A stretch of DNA of 64,000 bases from Sciurus carolinensis (taxonomy: Eukaryota; Chordata; Mammalia; Rodentia; Sciuridae), in the NCBI RefSeq assembly GCF_902686445.1, contig NC_062217.1, forward strand, positions 167,894,098 through 167,958,097. Direction: 5' to 3'. Made by a program: the position numbers and the translations under genes. Below are positions 11,354 through 63,010 of the stretch, one piece after another. Each line of letters begins with the position of its first letter. Position 1 is the first letter of the stretch. The notes under the pieces are model-generated. The model had not been told where the DNA came from. It did not search any database and worked only from the letters and a program-made list of their open reading frames with translations.

Positions 11354-11640
11354 ATGCTGCACCTTCTCCCTCCAGGAGCGGAACTGTGAGGAGGGAGAGG
11401 GTGGGAGACCTCCTGAGGCCTGGGATGGCCAGTCTGCCTTCCTTAGTGAGGGGTCTCTTTATTTCCTCCCTGGAGGGTCTGTGCTTCACACTGGAGGGAA
11501 GGAGCAGCAGTTGGTGAGGGCAGAGAGGAACCCTGTCTTTGCTGCCCTCCCTGAGCCCAGCTGCCAGAGCTATACCTTACCAGTCCCTCCTCTCTCCTAG
11601 AATCTGCCTCTGAACTCCTTCTCCTTGCTTCTGTCCCTCA
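11354..11640 (+). pseudogene. ARMS2 exon 1 homologous sequence, non-coding (broken frame)
   Basis: Compared with human ARMS2 exon 1 recalled from memory. An ATG at 11354 opens ATGCTGCACCTTCTCCC, giving MLHLLP where human starts MLRLYP, but a TGA closes it after 11 codons. Farther on, in another frame (from 11417), the DNA encodes GMASLPSLV...LFISSLEG, matching human EMASLSSSV...SFISTLRE, and it stops at 11515-11517. Homology continues at DNA level through ctgtcttt, cccagctgcc (11556-11565), accttaccag and ctctctcct. Order, strand and spacing (about 7.5 kb upstream of the HTRA1 ATG, about 7 kb in human) agree. No full-length reading frame exists, so either this copy decayed or the ancestral sequence never coded. 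No splice donor was verified. Alignment to human, other rodents and tree shrew would settle its history. Confidence 0.75.
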
Positions 11641-11939
11641 GGCCAGCTTCCACTGGGCCCTGGTGGTCTTCCTAACACAGGACTCTACTGACATCCTCCT
11701 CCTCCCGATTGAAACCCAGGTTCTTCTGCATTTAGTCAGTGGTGGTGGGTCCGTCCCTGATCTGCCCTTCCCTTACCACTGACCTCTAGTTCCTCTCCCG
11801 CGTCAAGACTCAGCTCTGGAGTCTCTAGGGAGACCCTCCAAAGCTGCTGGTGGGCTCCCCTTGCTTCTCCTCCATTTTTTCAAGTAGAGTGAACCAGAGG
11901 TAGACAGGGACAGGAGGGGAACACAGGTGGTTCAGTGTT

Positions 11940-12095
11940 GTCATTTATAACCAAGGTGAGGTCCCTGGGCCAGCGGCATCAGCATCGTGGGAAACTAGTT
12001 GGAATGCACCCAGACCTACTGAGTTGGAAACTCAGGGGTGGAGCCCAGTGGTCTGAACTTGACACTCCCTGCAGGTGCTTCTGATGCATGTGCTG
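11940..12095 (-). repeat. MER5A-like hAT-Charlie fragment
   Basis: Antisense match by eye to MER5A: ggtccctgggccagcggcat, then acctactgagttggaaactc and gcaggtgcttctgatgcatg, ending near tttgaggacc. An ancient eutherian element. Confidence 0.7.
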
Positions 12096-12099
12096 TTTG

Positions 12100-13745
12100 A
12101 GGACCTCTACCCTAGCATGGCTGCAGGGAGGCCCAGGCAGGGCAGGTCCATGCAGCCCTCCGGTGCATCACAGAACTCCCAGGACATGTTCCCTAGAGCT
12201 GGCAAGTCAGGATCAGGAATGTCAACATTTCCAGTGCACCTATATGTGCCAGACAAAGGAAACAGGAAAGTGCACTCATTAAGAGAATAGAACTGGGTAA
12301 GCAAGAAGCCAAAGCCCAGAGGAGATCCTCAGGCAGTGAACTGGGTCTGGAATTATCCCAAAGGACAGGTAAAACTCAGCGGAGAGTGACTGCTCATCCG
12401 GGGTTAAGAGCAGTATTGCTCATCCTGGATCCTCTCCACTCTACCTTACTCACGGTTCCCATTCATTTAGGAATTAGAAAAACACTTGGCTGTGTGTAAG
12501 AAAATAATAATACAAGTCTGTAGAGAACGAATGTGAGTCTTCCAGGTCAAGTTGATTAAAAATGTTGAAATGCTGCTGAAAAAACTTGATGGATGCTTCT
12601 TCATGCTTATAGAATTTTGGACCTTTGTCCTTACTGGAGTGCCTATATAATTAAGATAATAAAATAGCTCAAAAGTTTAAAATTCCCCATCCCCCCCTTT
12701 AAAAATTTCTTGTTACAAGTACATTTAACATTCTGGCTCATCATTTCCTTGATTCAAAGTCAAACAATTTTGCCCCAAAGGCGGCCTGTCCTGAACTTGA
12801 CCTTGCTCGGCTTTACATGCTGTTCCAGAGTTGCAAGTTGTCATTCACTGCAGTTTGGCAGCTGCCTGTGGTTCTTTCTGAATTTGTATCTGACTGATCT
12901 TCATCACTGGGAGTGAAGAATTTGGTCGACTGCCATGAACTTTTGATTTTCTAAAGCAAATATGTTGGAAGGGGGCAATTAATGTACAAGTGAAATGTTG
13001 GTCTAAGCAATTGATTTAGGAGAAAGGTCAGTTCAAATCCCTCATTAATTTAGTTTCAATTAATGAAAGATCTGAATTATGGATTTTTAAAAATATATAG
13101 AACCTGAAGGATTGAAGGGAAACAGTTGTTCCAGGCCTGGGGTGGGGTTTAGGGTCCTTTCATTAATAGACAGGAAGGTTTTACGATTTGGTATTAGCAC
13201 TTCTAAAGCACTTTAGAAGATCTCAGAAATATTTTAAACATCTTTGCCTTGAGCTGTTTTTTTGAAAAGGTTTGCATTGGAGAGCTCATACTGAAATGAA
13301 TTGTTACAAAGCTAATGGAATTTATTTACTTCTTAGTCTATTGGGTTACACTGACTGCATCTTCAATTTAATTCAAAGTGCTCCTCAGCCAAAATATAAT
13401 AATATATCTATTTTTAATAATGGGTGGCTGAATCATTGTCTCCCTAAGATGATACACCTCTTAACAACTGATAAACTACTCATCAGCACCCACATCAAAT
13501 CTAAATTCGTTAGGAGGACAGCCAGGGCCTGTCGCAGTCTGGCCCAGGGTACCCTTCCCTTCAGCAGCCTCTCCTGCCTTGGGGACTCCTGTCGGTCTGC
13601 AGCCATCCTGGGCAGCTTGGAGGTTCCCCACCTGGGCGGACTCATGATACCCCAAGAGTGTGCTCCCCCTTTTCTGTCTACCTGCCCAAATCCTCCCCAT
13701 CCCTCAAGATGTAGCCCAATCTCCTTTTGGAAAAAAAAATGAAAA
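12100..13745. other. Gene-free stretch with AT-rich homeodomain-type motif block
   Basis: No repeat or exon recognised. 12970-13420 has several ATTA/TAAT cores (caattaatgtac, ctcattaatttag, tcaattaatgaaag) and a SOX-like attgttacaaag. This is the unique sequence between the ARMS2 homologue and the HTRA1 promoter, so it is a reasonable place to look for a conserved enhancer. Motif content alone is weak evidence. Confidence 0.35.
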
Positions 13746-13749
13746 AATT

Positions 13750-14175
13750 TTAATTAATACTTTAATATTTTATGAATTTATAGGGTACTGTATGATAATC
13801 TAACATGCATATATACATATACATGCACATATAAATAAAATGTATAATGGTAAAATCAGGGTTAATACCATTTCCACCTCCTCAACAGTGATCATTTCTA
13901 TATGTTGAGAACCTTGGGACTCTTCTAGTTATTTTAAAATATGTCATAGATTGCTATAGACTGTAGTTACTGACTGCTGTGGAGCACCAGAACCAGTCCC
14001 TCCTGGTTACCTGTGTTAGAGTGTCCACACCTAATCTCTGTCCATCTCTCTCTACCCTGCCTTCCCACTCTCTAGAAACCACTATTGGCTTTTTTAGCTT
14101 TCACAAAAGAGTGAGAAGAGGCAGCCCTTGTCTTTCTGTGCCTGGCTCATTTAGCTTAGCCATCTCCTCTTAACA
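13750..14175 (-). repeat. Eroded L1 3' UTR/ORF2 end, antisense
   Basis: Matches the reverse strand of old mammalian L1 3' ends: accatttccacctcctcaac, tgttgagaaccttgggactc, ctatagactgtagttactga, then ctttctgtgcctggctcatt. No coding frame remains. Confidence 0.6.
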
Positions 14176-14257
14176 TCCTCATCCCCTCCAGGTGGGATAT
14201 CCTCCAGTCACCCTGCAGTTGTTTTCTGAGCCCCCTCTTTGTAGGGCCAAGGGTCTC

Positions 14258-14395
14258 AGGTGGCTCGTGGGGTGCACACATGTGGCTATTACATTTAAAT
14301 TAATTAAGATTAGATAGAAATAAAAATTCAGGTCCTTGTTTTCACTTGCCACACTTCAAATGCTCAGTGGTCACCTGTAACCAGTAATCGCCCTC
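14258..14395. repeat. Ancient non-autonomous DNA transposon (hAT-like)
   Basis: ggtggctcgtggggtgcaca, then acatgtggctattacattta, taattaagattagatag and cacttcaaatgctcagtggt, the body of a common MER-type element. The family was not named with confidence. Confidence 0.5.
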
Positions 14396-15540
14396 TTGGG
14401 AGCACAGGCAGAGAATTGCAGAAAATGCTGGGCCTCTAGCTCCCCGGGCACCTGGCACTCCAAGGCTGCCTCTCCGCCATTGAGCAGAGGGCCTGGGTCA
14501 CATAAGCTGCTGAATGGATGTGGGAGCGTGCCTGGCACCCAGAGCAAAGGGAGCTCTAACCAGCTCAGTCACCTGCTGTCAGTGCCTGCCAAGGTTCTGC
14601 TACTGTGGGAGGATGAATGGCTGGGGAAGGGTGCCTGCTGCCCTGGGGCCACTGAACAACCTGCCTCGAGGGCCAGTCTGGGTGAGACCATGGCGGACTT
14701 GGGAAGTCAGGTGAAGAAGCTTGTACTTCATCTCCCTGGGACGAGAACCCCTGGAAATCAGGGATTGGGGAGTGTACATTTATAGGAAGAGTCAGAATCA
14801 TGAATGGAGCGCCTTGGGTTTTAGGTCCTGTGAATCAGGACAGGAAACCTGAGCCCCCGACCATTCCAGGTCCTTTGTACCTTTGAGAGAACAGAGGTCG
14901 GGGGTAACAGATCCTTCCTTTACTGGACAGCAACCAGGGCTGCTGGGTTCCAACTCAGGAGCCTCATTTCCTGATCAAGGCTTTGGCAGCCCTGCGCTTC
15001 ATCATTCATTATTCATGAATGGACTCCTCTGTTCAAAATTAAAGCTCAAATGCTGTAAATTAGGGCTGCAGAGAGGATGCAAGGAACTTGCCTGTTTGGC
15101 TTTAGTGTTATCCTCTTTTTTTTTTTTCTGGAAAAATCCTCTCTAGGAAGTAGTGCCAAGACTTTGTGGGTGAGAAATGAATTTTCATGATGCATCAAAA
15201 AATGCATGCTTTAAGACATTTTCTTTATAAATGGGAGCAGATGGGGAAGACTGTAGAAGAGAAAGAGCAAGGCTTGCCGATGGGAAGCACTGCCTGCAGA
15301 GGAGGAGGTGTTAGGATCCCGCCAAGATCAAGGGTGTGTGAAGATCAAGGGTGGGCGTGTGGTGCCGGGTTTCAACGGGTGTTTTTGTTCCCTTCCACAT
15401 GTGCACACAACGGTCACATGCACGGAATCACACGTTCACGCTCAGGCACACACAGCACCCTCCCGTGTGGACTATTCAGGGCTAATCCTTCCAGCAGGAC
15501 TTTATTTCTCTCAGAGTTGAAGGATTTGTTGGGGCCAGCT
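14396..15540. other. Gene-free stretch
   Basis: Unique-looking sequence with a T-run at about 15116-15128. Nothing recognised. Confidence 0.5.
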
Positions 15541-15967
15541 ACAGTTTGAATGTGGCTTGAGTGTGTTCCCCAGAAGCTCATGTGCTGGAAGTTTGGTTCC
15601 CGGTATAGAGAGGTGGTGCACCCTTAAGAGATGGGGTCTGGTGGACTGTGACTGTTACTGGAGCATCACCCCTGGGAGAGAGTAATGCAGTCCTCGTCGG
15701 GGGACCCCAGCGAGTTCCCAAGAGAGTGGATTGTTACAAGGGCAAGCCTCGGCCCTGGATCCCTCTTATTCCCTTCTCTCCATGTGACCTCTACGTCTTG
15801 TGTACGTTCGCTCCCACCACCATGCCATCTGCCAACTTGTGCTATACCAGAAAGGCTTTACCAGAGGCTGAACTAGCTTGGATTTTCAGGCACCACAATG
15901 GTGAATCTTCTTTCTGCGTGACCTAGCCTCAGGTATTTAGTTACAGCAATGGAAGATGGACTAAGAC
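15541..15967 (+). repeat. MaLR LTR (MST/MLT1-type)
   Basis: Starts gtttgaatgtgg...ttccccagaagctcatg and ends ctcaggtatttagttacagc ... gatggactaagaca, the typical start and end of mammalian MaLR LTRs. Sense orientation, with no internal region attached. Confidence 0.75.
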
Positions 15968-16023
15968 AGGGTCCCTCTGTCAAGCTTGTTTTCTTAGTGA
16001 CCTGTCACGCCAGAGCACTCACA

Positions 16024-16107
16024 CCTGGGAGATGATTCTGTGACCATGCTGGGCAGAGTCTCTGTCCCTGGGAGATGATCCTGTGATCATGTTGGGCAGT
16101 CTCTGCC
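16024..16107. repeat. 43-bp tandem duplication
   Basis: Two copies of a unit starting cctgggagatgat (16024 and 16067), about 85-90% alike, with the next few bases (cctgggcattg) starting a third, broken copy. Confidence 0.85.
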
Positions 16108-16109
16108 CC

Positions 16110-16944
16110 TGGGCATTGTAAGTTCTGCCTCTTGGGCACCATGTGGTCATCCAGTCCTCCTTCTGTTGACCCCAAGAAGCCCCCGCATGGCTCTCAGCAC
16201 TGGGGAGGTGCTGTCTTCCGTCTCTCATACGAGGCCTACTCCCTAGGAGGCCTCCGTGTCTTGCACTTGTTCTCATCACCATTAAAAACACCCCTTCCAA
16301 GTCGTTCTCCATCACAGGGATGGTTTACCTCCACAGACACTTTCCAAAGGGCAGGCTGTGTCATGGCACTGTGCTGGTACCAGGATGTTCAAAGACCAGG
16401 AGGACTGAACCCCTGCCCTGGGGGTGGGGTGACGAACTGGGGCAGTAACAGTCACATAGGTGCCCGAGGGTGAGAGACAGAGGAAATGGCACTGGGCAGG
16501 GATAGGAGGGTGGAAGAGGGTGGAAGAGGAGCACAGTGGCTGGAAGAGCCCTGAGGAGTGGCGCCTGAGGGCGGGCCTCAGGCCAGTCACTCAAGGGAGA
16601 TATGTAGTCACTGCCATTTTCCTGGTGAAACTACCCTGGGGTCTCAGAGTCACAGAATTCAAACCCAGAAGTAGGATTTGAACCAAGGCCCCTCAGAGGA
16701 CACTGTTACATTAGGTCACACTAGTCACATGAAGGGGAAGGGCATTTCTGACAGAGGGAAGAGCTGGAGCAAAGGCATGGAGACTTTAAGCAGGAAGGAA
16801 TGTTCTGGAAAGTGCAAGTTATTCAGTACTGGAGTGGCGAAGAAGGTGCGGGGGCAGTGAGGGCTGGGCGGAGTGGGGTGGATGATGGGGACTCAGGCAA
16901 GGGGCAGAAATCCCTCCCCGGCCAGCAGTGGGGAAGCTGTGCTC
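16110..16944. other. Gene-free stretch with MIR-like fragment
   Basis: About 16600-16710 has the MIR-like run tcacagaattcaaacccag. The rest was not recognised. Confidence 0.4.
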
Positions 16945-17157
16945 ATTTTTTTTTTTTTGAGTACCTGGGATTGAACTCAGGGGCACTCAACCACTGCGCC
17001 ACATCCCAGTCCTATTTTGTATTTTATTTAGAGTCAGGGTTTCACTGAGTTGCTTAGCACCTCCTTTTTGCTGGGGCTGGCTTTGAACTTGTGATCCTCC
17101 TGCCTCAGCCTTAGAACCTGGGATTATAGGCCAGCACCACCAGCGTGCCTGGCTGGT
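16945..17157 (-). repeat. B1-dID (MEN-type) dimeric SINE
   Basis: T-run, then antisense ID half (gagtacctgggattgaactc, cactgcgccacatccca), core attttgtattttatttag, then the B1-like half ending accaccagcgtgcctggct. It is the last clear repeat before the HTRA1 promoter. Confidence 0.9.
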
Positions 17158-18039
17158 CACACTCTCTTAAATCAGCTGGTTCACCCTGCGTTCTGGCCTT
17201 TGGTTGGAGGATGGGGGCTGGGCACAGGGACAGTTCACTCTGAACTTGTGTGTGATGCCTCCCTCCCCTGGAGCCACAGCCTTCCTAGCACTGGGTTTTA
17301 TCTGTAAAACAAAGGAACAGGACACAGAGGTCTTCACTACTTTATTCACCTCCGCATGCCCCTTGCGGTTCATGGGTCTCCCAGGAGTCTTTCGCTGGTG
17401 ATCAGCTTTGCTGATTGCACTCCTCCCCAGACTCATCGAATAGCCAGGTCCTCATGAGGTAACTGCCCCCTTGGTCTCCTGGGCTGAGTGGATTTTGGGT
17501 CAAGGCCTCCCTTTGTACAGGTGGGAGTCTGGCTTTCATTTCTGAATGAAATGTTGTAATGGGGTCAGAGGAAGTCAGGTTGGGGACACCAAGCATTTCT
17601 CATACCCAGGGCTGCTGGGGCCCTGGCCTGTGGACTCCTCTGGAACTTGGCTGTATTGAATAAGGCTCACCTTTGAGATGTCCTCTGAGGAATTTGGAAG
17701 TACATGAATCTTTACTTTTTAAGCTATTTTTCTTGGAAAGGGAACGTGTGCACAAGGGAACAACTCAGACGCATAAGACCGGGAAACCCGTGCAAATCTC
17801 CTCCTGGTCCCAGGCACATTGTTTCTGGGGGCCTCTGCTCAGGAGGGGCGTGCGGAGACTCCTCCTACTGTGCCCTTGGATGTAAGCTTTGACCAGCTGC
17901 TTGGTGTGGCCAACACCGCCCCTGGGTATAGGGACGAGACTTCAAGTCCCTCCTGCCCTTCCTGGCGATTTCCAAATTCACCTCTGTCCCAAGAATGCAC
18001 TGAAGATCTCGGGTGGAAGATCAAAGGCGAGCTCTTCTA
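17158..18039. other. Unique upstream flank of HTRA1
   Basis: No repeats recognised from 17160 up to the promoter zone. This is a repeat-free flank about 0.8-1.7 kb upstream of the start codon. No specific element claimed. Confidence 0.5.
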
Positions 18040-18200
18040 TTTGATAACAAAACGTTTTGAGCCAATCACGCGCACGTGGTGGCAAATTTAAACTGCACAA
18101 AGTCCCTCCCCGACCAGAAACCATCCTCACCTCGACCAGGTACTCGTCTCCTTTCGGCGATGCTCCGTGGACTAGCATGCCCACCAGCGATATCAACTTC
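18040..18200 (+). promoter_or_regulatory. Upstream promoter segment with CCAAT and CACGTG E-box
   Basis: A compact block about 700-840 bp upstream of the ATG contains CCAAT at 18062-18066 followed directly by a palindromic E-box CACGTG at 18073-18078, in the context ccaatcacgcgcacgtggtgg. It is richer in CpG than its surroundings and free of recognisable repeats. The pairing resembles a bipartite NF-Y plus bHLH (USF/MYC-type) site. This is a motif-level prediction only. In human, the promoter SNP rs11200638 lies a few hundred bp upstream of HTRA1, so this is the same general zone. Confidence 0.4.
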
Positions 18201-18419
18201 TAAAAAGAACCAGATGCAAAGAATGACCTCCTAACGTACTTTGGCTCTTTGCTTTTTTCTCCTAACCATAGGTCTGGACGCTGGCTTCCTGCCAGCCCCG
18301 CGGACGCCGCTTTTGGACCGCTGCATAGGCCCACGGTCACTGGCCTGCGTGCAGAGGACAGGGGCCAGACAGCTCCAGTGCGTGGCTCGGCGGCTTCCCG
18401 GGATCTGTGTAGCGCCCCT

Positions 18420-18883
18420 TCCATTCGAGATCAGCCCGGCCCGCAATGCCAGGGCGGCTCCCCAACTAGGAGACCTGCGGGAACTTTCCCTGCGTTCGCG
18501 CGCGGGGCCGCGGCAGGTTCGACAGACTGTCGTTTTGGTTTGGTTTTAAGATCGCGAATCGCGGCGAAGAACCCGCGGGAGGAGCTACAGGGGCGCGTAG
18601 AAGGGGAAACTGAGCCCCGCGGAGGGAGGACGGCGCCCCGCCCTGTCCCGGCGCGCCCGCCCTTTCCCCGCCGTGGGCGGTCCCGGGCCGGCCGCCCGCC
18701 CTCCCTGCGGCCACCCCCCCTCCCGGGCGCTGTGCCCGTCCTAAGGCGGCTCGTCACCGCCGCGAGGCCAATAGGCTGGGCCGTGCGGCCGCGCGCACTC
18801 GCACCCGCTGCCTCCGAGGCCCTCCCGCGCTCTCCCGGCGCTCCTCTCCGGCCCTGGTCCAGCCCGCCGCCGTCGGATCCGCC
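18420..18883 (+). promoter_or_regulatory. HTRA1: HTRA1 core promoter and 5' UTR (TATA-less, GC-rich)
   Basis: No TATA box is visible. GC boxes (Sp1/KLF-type) occur at 18636-18643 (CCCCGCCC), 18675-18680 (GGGCGG) and 18695-18701 (CCCGCCC). A CCAAT box lies at 18768-18772, about 112 bp before the ATG. The leader from about 18775 to 18883 is very rich in CpG. The start site cannot be fixed from sequence alone. Given the CCAAT and GC boxes, initiation somewhere around 18700-18830 is likely (inference). This is a typical CpG-island promoter of a broadly expressed gene. Confidence 0.75.
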
Positions 18884-62000
<43,117 letters not shown>

Positions 62001-62569
62001 GTGAGTGCCAAGTGTCTTCTTTCTTCTGATGTCCCCAGGGAGCAGTGTTCTTTTTATACTGGCTCAGATGATTGTGTCCACCCTTGACAAATGTGGTCCA
62101 GGTCAGCCAGGTCATCTGATCTGGTTGGGAGCAGGACTCATTCACGGAAGGGCATTTTCTGCCTTCCAAGGTCCCTGCTTCCCTAGGATCATCCAGGTAG
62201 GAAGAAAAGAGCAGGCTTTTCAGGAGTCTGGGAAGGCTGACTAGGGAGAGAGGTTCATGGAACCGGGTCCCCAAGACCTCAGGACCAGTTGGGCCGCCCC
62301 TGTCAGTACCTCTAGAAGCGTGACCCCGGTGACATCAAAGCAACGTGAGAGAAGTCTCTCAGTCAGCAGTCAGGGCTCGTGACCTGCACTGACATAACAT
62401 CCAGAGAGGAGTATAGGACTGCAGAGCCGTCTGGAGGCAGACCTGGCCCGCTGCCTGCTCTCCTGTGACCCGTGCACTGAGAGCGATGTTTGCATTTTTA
62501 CATAGCTGAAAATATTCCAAAGTACCATAGTATTTTGTGACATGTGAAAATGATATGAAATGCAAATAT

Positions 62570-62716
62570 CAGTGTCTACAAATGCTTTGTTGGAATACAG
62601 CCCATTCGATTACAGATCGTCTATGGTGGTTTTTATGTTGCTGCAGCAGAGACTGAATGTCCAAAAATTTGCTATCTGACCTTTTATGGGAAAAGTTTGC
62701 AGATCCCTGCACCAGA
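62570..62716 (-). repeat. hAT-like ancient DNA transposon fragment
   Basis: Antisense: aaatgctttgttggaataca, gcccattcgattacagatcg, ttatgggaaaagtttgcag, atccctg. Same family as 3393-3520 and 47290-47515. The L1 lies just beside it. Confidence 0.6.
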
Positions 62717-62945
62717 CCACAAAGGACCATGACAGCTTATTTTTTTTTTTTTTTGATTGTAAACAAATGGGATACATGTTGTTTTTCTATTTGTACATGG
62801 AGTCAAGGCATACCATTTGTGTAATCATAAATTTACATAGGGTAATGTTGTTTGATTCATTGTTATTTTTTCCCCTTCCCCCACCCTTCCCACCCCTCTT
62901 TTCCCTCTATATAGTCCTTCCTTCCTCCATTCTTACCACCCTCCT

Positions 62946-62988
62946 TAACCCTAACCTTAAACCTAACCCTAACCCTAATGCTAACCCC
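62946..62988. repeat. Telomere-like CCCTAA hexamer run inside L1 3' UTR
   Basis: About seven CCCTAA-type units, partly diverged (ccctaacc, ttaaacctaaccctaaccc, taatgctaacccc), within the C-rich 3' UTR of the antisense L1. On the L1's own sense strand it reads as G-rich TTAGGG. Confidence 0.85.
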
Positions 62989-63010
62989 TCCCACCCTCCA
63001 TTATATGTCC

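Noticed and set aside
11296..11517. Functional ARMS2 gene
   Set aside because: The homologous frame lacks the aligned start, is cut by a stop well before the human length, and the aligned ATG opens only 11 codons.
62946..62988. Chromosome end or ancient fusion marked by telomeric repeats
   Set aside because: The hexamers are few, diverged and embedded in an L1 3' UTR with L1 sequence on both sides.
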